From Candidatus Latescibacterota bacterium (GTDB taxonomy: Bacteria > Latescibacterota > UBA2968 > GCA-2709665), in NCBI GenBank assembly GCA_012271065.1, contig JAAXHE010000167.1:1-8212 (forward strand): DNA of 8,212 bases, given 5' to 3'. The notes beneath the pieces were generated by a model that searched no databases, was not told the DNA's origin, and saw only the letters and a list, made by a program, of their open reading frames with translations. The number at the start of each line of letters is the position of its first letter. Position 1 is the first letter of the stretch. Made by a program: the position numbers and the translations under genes. Below, piece after piece: positions 1 to 6,146 of this stretch.

Positions 1-158
1 GCAGAGCGACTTTATCAACGGACTGCAAGCGTCCTGTCCCGAACGACCTCATCATTCGGCAGCTTATTTCCTGGACAGTACACTGGCGATACTTCACTGG
101 CGGACCCTCGCGCTTGGGTTCGCGGTTTTCGGACAGCACGCCAATTTCGCTGACCTGA
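1..158. other. Upstream region of coaX, no identifiable gene
   Basis: All three forward frames are open from the window edge: frame 1 to a TGA at 151-153, frame 2 to a TGA at 173-175, frame 3 to a TGA at 156-158 that directly abuts the coaX ATG. Any of them could be the 3' end of a truncated upstream gene, but none gives a protein tail I recognise. In particular none looks like the biotin-protein ligase that often precedes coaX. The sequence CACTGGCG occurs twice 14 bases apart (81-88 and 95-102). I see no convincing promoter for coaX here, so coaX may be read from a promoter outside the window. Confidence 0.3.
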
Positions 159-926
159 ATGTTTCTCACACTTGACATCGGGAATTCCAGTATCGGCTGC
201 GCCGTGTTTGATGGCGAGGACATGCGGACTCGCTGGCGCATGGACACGGACGCGCGGATTGACAGCGCCGAGTACTCAATGCGCCTTGGCGACGTGCTGG
301 AAGGTGCGGGCATAGCGGTTCGTGCGCTGGACGGGGCCATTGCGTCTTCGGTGGTCAGGCATATGGCGGATGTGATGGGCAGGGCCGTCCGGTCGCTGGC
401 GGGGTGTGATCTCATCGAGGCCGATCCCCGGACCGATCCCGGGATCGACGTCGCCGTGGAGAAGCCCGAGGCGGTTGGCGTCGACCGGCTTCTGGCTGCC
501 GGATCCGCGTTCAGGCAGGTCGGCGGTTCCGTCATCGTGGTTGACGTCGGCACAGCCCTTACCGTCGATCTGGTTTCCGCCGCAGGTTGTTTTATGGGCG
601 GCACGATCTCGCCGGGGCTGAAGGCCATGACGAGAGTACTTGCGTCGGATACCAGTCTGCTGCCGGAAGTCAGACTCGAAGCGCCCGCGTCGGCGGTGGG
701 GCGCGACACGCCGGAGTGTATACGTGCGGGGGTCGTGTTCGGCGCGGCCGGAGCGGTGGATCGCGTGGTCGAAGAGCTGATCGACGCAACGGACGGAGCG
801 CCGAGCGTCGTACTCACTGGCGGAGACGCACCGGTACTTTCGCCCTATCTCAAATCGCCGCACCATTCCGAACCCGACCTGGTGCTGCGCGGACTGGCAT
901 ACGCGTTCCTCAAGCGCCGTCAATGA
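159..926 (+). CDS. coaX: Type III pantothenate kinase
   Basis: This cytoplasmic enzyme phosphorylates pantothenate with ATP, the first step of coenzyme A synthesis. The 255 residues match the usual CoaX length and the ASKHA-fold motifs are in order. They are the N-terminal phosphate loop DIGNSSI (residues 6-12, Asp6), GVDR (107-110, with the catalytic-type Asp109), DVGTALTVD (129-137), GGTISPG (147-153) and a late GGDA (221-224). Family knowledge is that CoaX needs a monovalent cation and, unlike type I/II kinases, is not feedback-inhibited by CoA. The ATG at 159 is chosen because the first motif begins six residues in, as in homologues. No Shine-Dalgarno is visible, and the ATG directly follows a TGA (156-158), so translational coupling to an upstream frame is possible. 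The gene looks intact. It converges with the isomerase gene at 1018-1857, and I see no terminator in the 91-base gap between them. Confidence 0.95.
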   Translation: MFLTLDIGNSSIGCAVFDGEDMRTRWRMDTDARIDSAEYSMRLGDVLEGAGIAVRALDGAIASSVVRHMADVMGRAVRSLAGCDLIEADPRTDPGIDVAVEKPEAVGVDRLLAAGSAFRQVGGSVIVVDVGTALTVDLVSAAGCFMGGTISPGLKAMTRVLASDTSLLPEVRLEAPASAVGRDTPECIRAGVVFGAAGAVDRVVEELIDATDGAPSVVLTGGDAPVLSPYLKSPHHSEPDLVLRGLAYAFLKRRQ

Positions 927-1017
927 ACGCGCGAAGATCGCCGGGAACTTTAAAACAGCTGCTTAAGCGGGATTTCTACGTACACGTGCGCTGTTGCGGG
1001 CCGTTTTCTGCGTCCGA

Positions 1018-1857
1018 TTACGTATTCTCGTTACTGCTCGTTTCCCGGGCGGCCGACTCGACCAAGGACTTCAGCGTTCTCAGGTTACGTTCCGCGGTTG
1101 ACAACGCGTCTTCCATGGGGGGCGTCTCGAATACGAGCGGGCCCGAGTATCCCACCTCGTTCAACGCCTTGAGACATCCGTCCAGATCGATCTCACCCTC
1201 CCCGACGTAACAGGGCGTCCGGTCTGTTCGCGGGTCTTTTATGTGGACCTGTACAATCCGGTCCGTCAGACAGTGGATATCGGCGACCGGGTTACTGCCC
1301 AGTATCTGCGCATTGCCAACGTCGAAGTAGGCGCCAACGTACGGATTGTCCACCGCATCGATCAGTTCCATCATTTGTTCACCGGTCACGACGTGACTGC
1401 GTCCCACGTTCTCCAGGCCGATGTGGATGCCCTGACCTGCCGCCTGTGAAGCAACGGCGCGGGTTTCGTATGTCCAGCGATGGGCGGCCTCGCGTGGGGG
1501 CAGTCCCAGCGGATTCGTGACCGGAATGAGTATGGTTCTGATGCCCAGGACGTTACAGGCGTGAATGGCCTGGAACACGATCTGTTTGGCCATGAAGCGG
1601 TTCGCTACGTCCGGGTCGGCAAAGGTAAAATGCCAGAACGTGTGCAGACACACGGAGAAGACGGGAACGCCCGCCGATTCGGCACGCTGCCCCAGGGTTT
1701 CGATATTGTCGTCGCTCCAGAGGTCGGACGCGCGATACGTGCTTGCCCGGACGCCCAGTTCAACGCCATCGTAACCGAGCGCCTTCGCTCTGGGAAACAC
1801 ATTCACCCAGTCCGACTGAATTACGTCTTCCAGAATTCCGAATTTGAAACGGTTCAT
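1018..1857 (-). CDS. Sugar phosphate isomerase/epimerase family protein (xylose isomerase-like TIM barrel)
   Basis: This 279-residue protein has the layout of the AP-endonuclease-2/xylose-isomerase-like TIM-barrel family, which covers metal-dependent sugar and inositol isomerases, epimerases and hydroxypyruvate isomerase. Residues visible at the expected metal-site positions are Glu33 (GVEL), Glu149 (GLEN), Asp179 (FDVGN), His205 (HIKD) and Glu244 (FET). The family loop GEGEID lies at 219-224. There is no signal peptide, so it is cytosolic. The start at 1857 is supported by GGAAGG six bases upstream on the minus strand. It is transcribed away from a second, only distantly similar, barrel gene at 2146 and may use the promoter at 1972-2000. 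The exact substrate cannot be assigned: the family is broad, and the nearby genes give only a hint of carbohydrate use. Confidence 0.88.
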   Translation of the reverse strand: MNRFKFGILEDVIQSDWVNVFPRAKALGYDGVELGVRASTYRASDLWSDDNIETLGQRAESAGVPVFSVCLHTFWHFTFADPDVANRFMAKQIVFQAIHACNVLGIRTILIPVTNPLGLPPREAAHRWTYETRAVASQAAGQGIHIGLENVGRSHVVTGEQMMELIDAVDNPYVGAYFDVGNAQILGSNPVADIHCLTDRIVQVHIKDPRTDRTPCYVGEGEIDLDGCLKALNEVGYSGPLVFETPPMEDALSTAERNLRTLKSLVESAARETSSNENT

Positions 1858-1940
1858 TTACTTCCTTCCGGATATCGACAGTAACAGTTGATCAGGATTC
1901 TCGACTTTCCGCATCCCTCGCGAAAATGACGGCAGATTGG

Positions 1941-1955
1941 ATCCGGAAACCGGAT
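1941..1955. promoter_or_regulatory. Perfect inverted repeat, candidate operator in the divergent region
   Basis: ATCCGG-AAA-CCGGAT is a perfect 15-base inverted repeat (1941-1946 and 1950-1955). It sits about 10-25 bases downstream of the start point predicted for the leftward promoter, a typical place for a repressor to block transcription. The half-site with two more bases, AACCGGAT, recurs at 1999-2006, touching the -35 element of the same promoter. CCGGAT occurs again at 1868-1873. As RNA it could also form a short hairpin in the leader of the leftward gene. No regulator gene lies in the window. The symmetry is directly visible; the operator role is inferred. Confidence 0.4.
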
Positions 1956-1971
1956 TCCACTGCGTCCGGCT

Positions 1972-2000
1972 AAAGTAAAAAAGGTCGGGGGTTCTGTCAA
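1972..2000 (-). promoter_or_regulatory. Candidate sigma70 promoter for the leftward isomerase gene
   Basis: On the minus strand a perfect -35 TTGACA (2000-1995) is followed by a 17-base spacer and TACTTT (1977-1972). The -10 keeps the most important T, A and final T of TATAAT but is otherwise weak. The start point would be near 1965, giving a leader of roughly 108 bases before the ATG at 1857. It stands back-to-back with the rightward promoter at 2091-2119. Confidence 0.5.
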
Positions 2001-2045
2001 CCGGATCGTTTATTCACGCAGGCGAATTGTTACCTGTTTCTTTTT

Positions 2046-2055
2046 CGGCCGGCCG
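2046..2055. repeat. Ten-base GC palindrome in the divergent region
   Basis: CGGCCGGCCG is a perfect palindrome about 36 bases upstream of the -35 element of the rightward promoter, just after a T-rich run (2039-2045). It could be a protein-binding site or chance in GC-rich DNA. No function is assigned. Confidence 0.2.
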
Positions 2056-2090
2056 GTTGATCGAATGGCATCGGGACGCCGTCATTCGGT

Positions 2091-2119
2091 TTGACATCGG
2101 GTTGTGGTCGGGCTATTAT
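2091..2119 (+). promoter_or_regulatory. Strong sigma70-type promoter for the 2146-4525 gene group
   Basis: The -35 is a perfect TTGACA (2091-2096), the spacer is exactly 17 bases and the -10 is TATTAT (2114-2119), one mismatch from consensus. The predicted start near 2126 leaves a leader of about 20 bases that contains the Shine-Dalgarno GAGGAGG (2132-2138) before the ATG at 2146. This is the best promoter in the window and it also rules out the longer GTG start at 2104, which would lie inside the promoter. Confidence 0.75.
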
Positions 2120-2145
2120 GGTCCGATTGTCGAGGAGGCTGTACG

Positions 2146-2922
2146 ATGAAGACAGCACTGTGCACGATTGCCTTTAAAGATCGGCCGTTCGAGGACGTCC
2201 TGGACCTTGCGGTCCAGGCCGGTTTCGAGGGTGTCGAGCCGTGGGGAAAACCCCACCATATGCCCGGTTCGTATAACGCGGAGGAAAACCGGCGGACCGC
2301 CCGGTCCATTCGGGAACGAGGGCTGGAGGTGTCGCAGTACGGATCGTACATCAATCCTGTCTCGGCGGGATTTGAAAGGGAGACGGCGGAAGGGCTGGAT
2401 ACCGCATCGGATCTGGGTGCGGACAGGATCCGGGTCTGGGCAGGGTCCTGCGGTTCGGATGAGGCGACGGACGAAGACTGGGGGAACGCGGTCTCGGGAT
2501 TCCGCCGGTTTGCCGACCGCGCCGGTGACCGGGGCATGAGCCTGGTTCTGGAGATGCACCTGGGATATCTGTCAGACACGGCCGACGGTAGCCTGCGTCT
2601 GGTGGAGAGCGTGGCCCGGCGCAATTTCCTGCTGAATTTCCAGCCGATGTACACGGACAACGCCCGCCGCGTCATCGCGGTGGCGCGGCAGGTGGCGCCG
2701 CACGTGGCAACCGTACATGCGCAGAATTATGCTTCTGAGGGGCGAAACGAACGCAGCCTGATATCAGAGGGTTACGTGGACTACCGTGCGGTCGTCAGGG
2801 AACTCTCCGCAGCGGGTTTCGACGGATATCTTGAAGTCGAATTTGTCCGGGATGACGATCCCGGGGCCGCACTGATGGCGGATGCCGGGTTCCTGCGCGG
2901 GTTGTGTGAGACAGCTTATTGA
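2146..2922 (+). CDS. Sugar phosphate isomerase/epimerase-like TIM-barrel protein with altered metal-site residues
   Basis: This 258-residue cytosolic protein belongs to the same broad TIM-barrel isomerase/epimerase superfamily as the gene at 1018-1857. Barrel landmarks are GFEGVEPWG (27-34, Glu31), VLEMH (134-138, Glu136), VHAQN (190-194, His191) and YLEVEF (228-233, Glu230 or Glu232). Where relatives have an Asp in a DxGN or DPxH strand, this protein reads LLNFQPMY (162-169), and where they have H-x-K-D it reads HAQN. It may therefore belong to a subfamily with a changed metal site; whether it is active as an isomerase is unknown. The start is ATG 2146, seven bases after GAGGAGG. An in-frame GTG at 2104 lies within the promoter and is rejected. 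It is first in a likely operon with the CBM9-like and LolA-like genes, and it is in the same frame as the next gene, 30 bases on. Confidence 0.85.
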   Translation: MKTALCTIAFKDRPFEDVLDLAVQAGFEGVEPWGKPHHMPGSYNAEENRRTARSIRERGLEVSQYGSYINPVSAGFERETAEGLDTASDLGADRIRVWAGSCGSDEATDEDWGNAVSGFRRFADRAGDRGMSLVLEMHLGYLSDTADGSLRLVESVARRNFLLNFQPMYTDNARRVIAVARQVAPHVATVHAQNYASEGRNERSLISEGYVDYRAVVRELSAAGFDGYLEVEFVRDDDPGAALMADAGFLRGLCETAY

Positions 2923-2952
2923 CCATCAACCTATGGAACGGGAGGTCGGACA

Positions 2953-3708
2953 ATGGAATTGCTGCTGGTGTTTCTAGTGTTCGTCGCGGTCCTTGTAACG
3001 GTGGATTCGGCGCATGCCGAAGGTCGGCCGAGCTATACGATCTATCGCGCCGGAACTCCAATAACGGTTGACGGACGGCTGGACGAACCGGCGTGGGTGG
3101 CCGCACCCGACGTGGGCGCGTTCGTCTTCCCGTGGTACAGCGACGGAAAGCGGGAGCAGACGGTGGCTAAAATGCTCTGGGACGATACCAGTTTGTTCGT
3201 TTCGTATATCTGTGAAGACGCCCATATATGGGCGGACCGCACCGAGCGCAACAGCGAAGTGTACGATGACGACTGCGTGGAGGTGTTTACCGCCCCGGAT
3301 CCGGAACGGCCGCACGTCTATTTCAATATAGAGATGAATGTTCTGAGCATCTTCCTGGACAGGTTCAATCCCAGGGGCGCCGGTGTGGTCGACGACACGG
3401 GGTGGCGGGCGCAAGGCCTTCAGGTTTCAACGTTTATCTCCGGTACGCTGAACGACGACGAGGATAGTGACTCGTACTGGGTCCTAGAGGCTGCCATACC
3501 GTTTGAGAATTTCGCCTGCGTTGCGAAGAACACGCCGCCGGCGCCAGGCGACGTCTGGCGCCTGAACCTGAACCGGCTGGGCGGCAGAACCAACGCACAG
3601 TTCAGCCAGTGGTCCGCCAGCCGGACGCCGGAGCCGCAGTTCCATGCGCCGGATGATTTCGGGCGGGTCAGGTTCTCGGACGTTGCGAGTCCATTCTGGA
3701 AGCGATAG
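2953..3708 (+). CDS. Exported CBM9-like carbohydrate-binding/DOMON-type protein
   Basis: The protein has 251 residues: a signal peptide of about 22 (hydrophobic 3-17, AHA before the likely cut at 22/23), then one beta-sandwich domain of the CBM9-like family. Landmarks of that family are ITVDGRLDEPAW (37-48), LWDDTSLFVSYICED (75-89), DDDCVEVFTAPD (105-116), YFNIEMN (123-129), WVLEAAIPFENF (176-187), GDVWRLNLNRL (199-209), SQWS (218-221) and FGRVRF (236-241). Such domains are found alone or attached to glycan-active enzymes, and here there is no catalytic module. The signal peptide is unusual in having Glu and no Lys/Arg before its hydrophobic core. The start is nevertheless fixed, because no ATG, GTG or TTG codon lies in frame between the previous stop (2922) and ATG 2953, and GGGAGG sits seven bases upstream. 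It is probably periplasmic, since no lipobox cysteine is present. A carbohydrate-binding role is inferred from the fold only. Confidence 0.82.
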   Translation: MELLLVFLVFVAVLVTVDSAHAEGRPSYTIYRAGTPITVDGRLDEPAWVAAPDVGAFVFPWYSDGKREQTVAKMLWDDTSLFVSYICEDAHIWADRTERNSEVYDDDCVEVFTAPDPERPHVYFNIEMNVLSIFLDRFNPRGAGVVDDTGWRAQGLQVSTFISGTLNDDEDSDSYWVLEAAIPFENFACVAKNTPPAPGDVWRLNLNRLGGRTNAQFSQWSASRTPEPQFHAPDDFGRVRFSDVASPFWKR

Positions 3709-3772
3709 CGCTTCGCCGGCAGGGTGGGTCGAACGACAGGGCGGCGGGCGCCGCATTGGAAGGAAGCACCTG

Positions 3773-4525
3773 ATGCTGACAGCGCGTACAATCGTACTGT
3801 CCTGGCTGGTTCTGGGGAGCGCCGGCGCCGGTGTTGCGGACGAGATCCGGGATATTGAGGCACTCGTGGACCGCATGGACCGGTTGTACCGCAGCGAAAC
3901 CAGCTTCGCGGAGTTGGAAATGGAAATCCAGACGCCCCACTGGCGGCGGACGCTTCGGATGAAGATGTGGACCGAAGGGATGCGCAAGACCTTCGTCACG
4001 ATTCTGGCGCCGAAGAAAGAAGCGGGCACCGCGACGTTACGCGCGGGCACACAGATGTGGAATTATTTTCCCAGAGTCGATAAGGTGATCAAGGTCCCGC
4101 CTTCGATGATGATGGGATCCTGGATGGGTTCGGATTTTACGAATGACGACCTGGTAAAGGAGAGTTCGCTGGCGTTGGACTATCGGCCCGCCTTCGGGAC
4201 GGCCGGAAGCGACTCGGTTTACGAAGTCGTGCTGATTCCAAGGGATGAAACACCCTCGGTTTGGGGCAAGATCGTACTCACGATACGGAAGTCCGATCTG
4301 ATACCGCTGTCGTACGTGTATTTCGACGAGCGCGGAGAACCGATGCGGGAGATGACGTTTTCAGATCCCACGGATTTCAGAGGACGTACTCTGCCTGCGG
4401 TTTTGGAAATGAAGCCCTTGAAGAAACAAGGGCACCGAACGGTAATACGATACCTTGATGCACAATTCGACAGGGGCCTGCCGAAGGACACGTTTACCCA
4501 TCGAAATCTGCGGCGCCGACGATGA
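3773..4525 (+). CDS. Outer membrane lipoprotein-sorting protein (LolA-like)
   Basis: This 250-residue exported protein resembles the LolA-like family annotated as outer membrane lipoprotein-sorting protein (Pfam LolA_like group). A signal peptide spans about residues 1-22 (Arg5, hydrophobic 7-20, GVA before the likely cut). The family core is visible as FVTILAPKKEAGTATLR (74-90), MWNYFPRVDKVIKVPPSMM (95-113), a Met/Gly/Ser-rich stretch ending SDFTNDDLV (120-128), and LIPLSYVYFDERGEPM (176-191). It ends in the FTHRNL segment (241-246). Such proteins form an open beta-barrel that can hold a lipid tail in the periplasm. ATG 3773 is preferred because AAGGA lies eight bases upstream and the signal peptide starts directly; the frame is open further upstream (to 3644), but that part overlaps the previous gene and reads as non-protein-like. 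A small hairpin GCGGC/GCCGC (3741-3754) precedes the ribosome site. It is followed, after 303 bases, by permease genes it probably serves. Confidence 0.85.
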   Translation: MLTARTIVLSWLVLGSAGAGVADEIRDIEALVDRMDRLYRSETSFAELEMEIQTPHWRRTLRMKMWTEGMRKTFVTILAPKKEAGTATLRAGTQMWNYFPRVDKVIKVPPSMMMGSWMGSDFTNDDLVKESSLALDYRPAFGTAGSDSVYEVVLIPRDETPSVWGKIVLTIRKSDLIPLSYVYFDERGEPMREMTFSDPTDFRGRTLPAVLEMKPLKKQGHRTVIRYLDAQFDRGLPKDTFTHRNLRRRR

Positions 4526-4828
4526 ACGGGAAGCAGCGGACCGCTGTCCCGCCGAGACAGTGAATCCGGGAACCCGGGAAAGACACCGGCGCCGCCCCCG
4601 GCATTTTAATACAGCTGTCATGCCCCCTTTTGGGCGCCCCCCGTCGAGACGAAAAACATCGTATTGCCGGGATGACGTGCAACATATCGTTTTTACGCCT
4701 CTTATGGCAATAGAATTCAGCCACGGATTATTGGTTTTTCCCTGTCTTTCGTAGTCTCGTATTCTCGTAGTTTCGCTTGTTCGCGTCTTTCGTAGTCTCG
4801 TCCCGCGTTGTAAGCTGGATGCTCGTTT
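4526..4828. other. Gene-free stretch before the ABC cassette
   Basis: No convincing gene lies here. The first part holds several small GC-rich inverted repeats: CAGCG/CGCTG (4534-4546), a CCGGG-aa-CCCGG repeat near 4566-4577, and a weak GCCG-CCCC-CGGC stem followed by ATTTT near 4590. The last is at best a feeble terminator for the LolA-like gene. TAGAAT (4711-4716) could be a -10 element but has no good -35 partner. The right end, 4744-4801, is a degenerate tandem repeat listed separately. Whether the permease genes have their own promoter here or are read through from 2126 cannot be decided from the sequence. Confidence 0.4.
4744..4801. repeat. Degenerate TCGTAGT-type tandem repeat
   Basis: The 17-mer GTCTTTCGTAGTCTCGT occurs exactly twice, at 4744-4760 and 4785-4801, with a start-to-start distance of 41. 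Between them lies a diverged copy, TCTCGTAGTTTCG. TCGTAGT therefore appears three times, and short TTCG/CTCG words fill the rest. The T/C-rich composition differs sharply from the GC-rich genes on both sides. It ends 27 bases before the first permease ATG. It could be a dispersed intergenic repeat of the host genome. Confidence 0.6.
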
Positions 4829-6043
4829 ATGGTGCTCAGAATCGCGTTTCGGAATTGCTTTCGCCAGCGGCGGCGGTCGGTCTTGACCCTGGCGGCAATG
4901 GCGGGAGGTTTTGCGCTGTGTTCACTCTCCATCGGGATTTCCGATGGCACCTATCTGGGGTTGATCGAGGCGTTTACCAGGGACCGGACTGGCCACGTAC
5001 AGATTCATGGGAAAGGGTATCTTGACAAACCCACGCTTTACAATACCATCGACGATCCCGATCGGTTGGGGGAGACCGTCGATTCGTTGGACCTTGTCGA
5101 GGCATGGACGCCCCGGGTGTATTCTCCGGTACTGGCCGCGTTGGACAAAAAGACCACGGGCGCGCGGATTGTGGGTGTTTTGCCCGGCAGGGAAGCACGG
5201 ACGACCCGTCTCAAATTAAAAGTGAGCGCGGGTCGGTTTCTGACCATGCGTTCCGAGCCGGAGGTCTTGCTGGGTTTTGGACTGGCGGAGTCGTTAGGCG
5301 CGACCACGGACGATGAGGTGATATTGATCGGGCAGGCAGCGGACGGATCCATTGCCAACGACGTCTACCGCGTTGTGGGAATTGTGGGCGACGGCAAGGA
5401 TCCGTACCAGCGCGTGGCCTGTTATATGCACCTGAAGGAAGCGCAGAGTTTCCTGGAGCTGGGTCATCGTGTCCACGAAATGGCGGTTGTACTCGCGGAC
5501 CCTTCGGCGTCGGTGCGTACTGCCAGTCAACTGAAAAGTCTTTTGGCCGGCGGCCAGGTCGCGGTCTCGCCGTGGCAGGTGGTAGAGAGGGCGTTTTATC
5601 GGGCAATGCAAGCCGACGTCCAGGGAATGTGGATCTCGCTGGGCATCATCAATCTGATCGTGGCCATCGGTGTGCTGAATACAGTACTGATGGCTATTAT
5701 GGAGCGCACACGGGAATTTGGCGTGCTTCGGGCGCTGGGTACGCGACCGGCTACCGTGTTTCTCCTGATCCTGGGCGAGACCGCCTGTCTATCGGTTTTC
5801 GGCGTGCTGATCGGCGGGGGGCTGGGTATGATCTGCAACACGATCCTGGCAAAACACGGCATCGTCTATCCGACGCCCGTGGAATACGGCGGCTACGTTT
5901 TCGATCGGCTGATCAGTATGGTTTCGTTCCGGTCGGTCTGGATACCGGCGGTGCTGACCTTCGGCACCGCCGTTCTGGTGAGTCTGATCCCGGCGACGCG
6001 CGCAGCCAGAGTCGCGCCCGCACGGGCGATGCGGACTCATTGA
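4829..6043 (+). CDS. ABC transporter permease, FtsX/LolC-E/MacB type (first of two)
   Basis: This 404-residue inner-membrane protein has the four-helix plan of the FtsX-like permease family. TM1 is at about 18-38, a large periplasmic MacB-PCD-like domain at about 40-265, and three C-terminal helices at about 268-290, 308-338 and 366-388. The motif MERTREFGVLRALGTRP (291-307) between TM2 and TM3 is the family's conserved cytoplasmic segment that contacts the ATPase. The C-terminus PATRAARVAPARAM (388-401) is also typical. GHVQIHGKGY (55-64) resembles the start of the periplasmic domain in LolC/E-like permeases. Family members extract lipoproteins or export peptides and other substrates by moving the periplasmic domain rather than opening a pore. 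The ATG at 4829 has no good Shine-Dalgarno, but the usual MVLRIAFRN N-terminus begins there. It pairs with the permease at 6147 and the ATPase at 7402. The substrate is unknown. Confidence 0.9.
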   Translation: MVLRIAFRNCFRQRRRSVLTLAAMAGGFALCSLSIGISDGTYLGLIEAFTRDRTGHVQIHGKGYLDKPTLYNTIDDPDRLGETVDSLDLVEAWTPRVYSPVLAALDKKTTGARIVGVLPGREARTTRLKLKVSAGRFLTMRSEPEVLLGFGLAESLGATTDDEVILIGQAADGSIANDVYRVVGIVGDGKDPYQRVACYMHLKEAQSFLELGHRVHEMAVVLADPSASVRTASQLKSLLAGGQVAVSPWQVVERAFYRAMQADVQGMWISLGIINLIVAIGVLNTVLMAIMERTREFGVLRALGTRPATVFLLILGETACLSVFGVLIGGGLGMICNTILAKHGIVYPTPVEYGGYVFDRLISMVSFRSVWIPAVLTFGTAVLVSLIPATRAARVAPARAMRTH

Positions 6044-6062
6044 GCGGTGTTTGGAGCCGTCC

Positions 6063-6090
6063 TGTTCGACCCGCCGCAGCGCCTCGAACA
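6063..6090. other. Short inverted repeat between the two permease genes
   Basis: TGTTCGA (6063-6069) and TCGAACA (6084-6090) can form a perfect 7-base-pair stem with a 14-base loop, 19 bases after the first permease stop. No T run follows, so it is not a standard terminator. It might affect mRNA stability or the ratio of the two permeases, or be chance. Confidence 0.25.
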
Positions 6091-6146
6091 CCCGCGTGGT
6101 CGGGATGGGTACGGGCAATCCGATTGGTCCGCCGAGAGCACATATC

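Noticed and set aside
276..923. Minus-strand open frame of 215 codons opposite coaX
   Set aside because: coaX has all its family motifs on the plus strand; the opposite frame is Arg/His-rich with no recognisable domain.
927..1017. Bidirectional terminator between the convergent coaX and isomerase genes
   Set aside because: Only imperfect short complementarities such as CTTTAA/TTAAG are present, with no GC stem followed by a T run on either strand.
1480..1884. Plus-strand open frame of 134 codons opposite the first isomerase gene
   Set aside because: The minus-strand gene has a ribosome site and full metal-site residues; the plus frame has neither a ribosome site nor motifs.
2104..2145. Longer GTG start for the second isomerase-like gene
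   Set aside because: It would begin between the -35 and -10 elements of the promoter, before the predicted transcript start; ATG 2146 has a perfect Shine-Dalgarno at seven bases.
4577..4600. Rho-independent terminator after the LolA-like gene
   Set aside because: The stem is only four base pairs (GCCG/CGGC) followed by ATTTT, too weak to call as a terminator.
4455..4754. Plus-strand open frame of 99 codons spanning the end of the LolA-like gene and the gene-free stretch
   Set aside because: It overlaps the supported gene in another frame, has no ribosome site, and runs through inverted repeats with Arg/Pro-rich low-information sequence.
4744..4801. CRISPR array
   Set aside because: Only two exact 17-base copies and one diverged copy with no unique spacers of uniform length; this is a degenerate tandem repeat.
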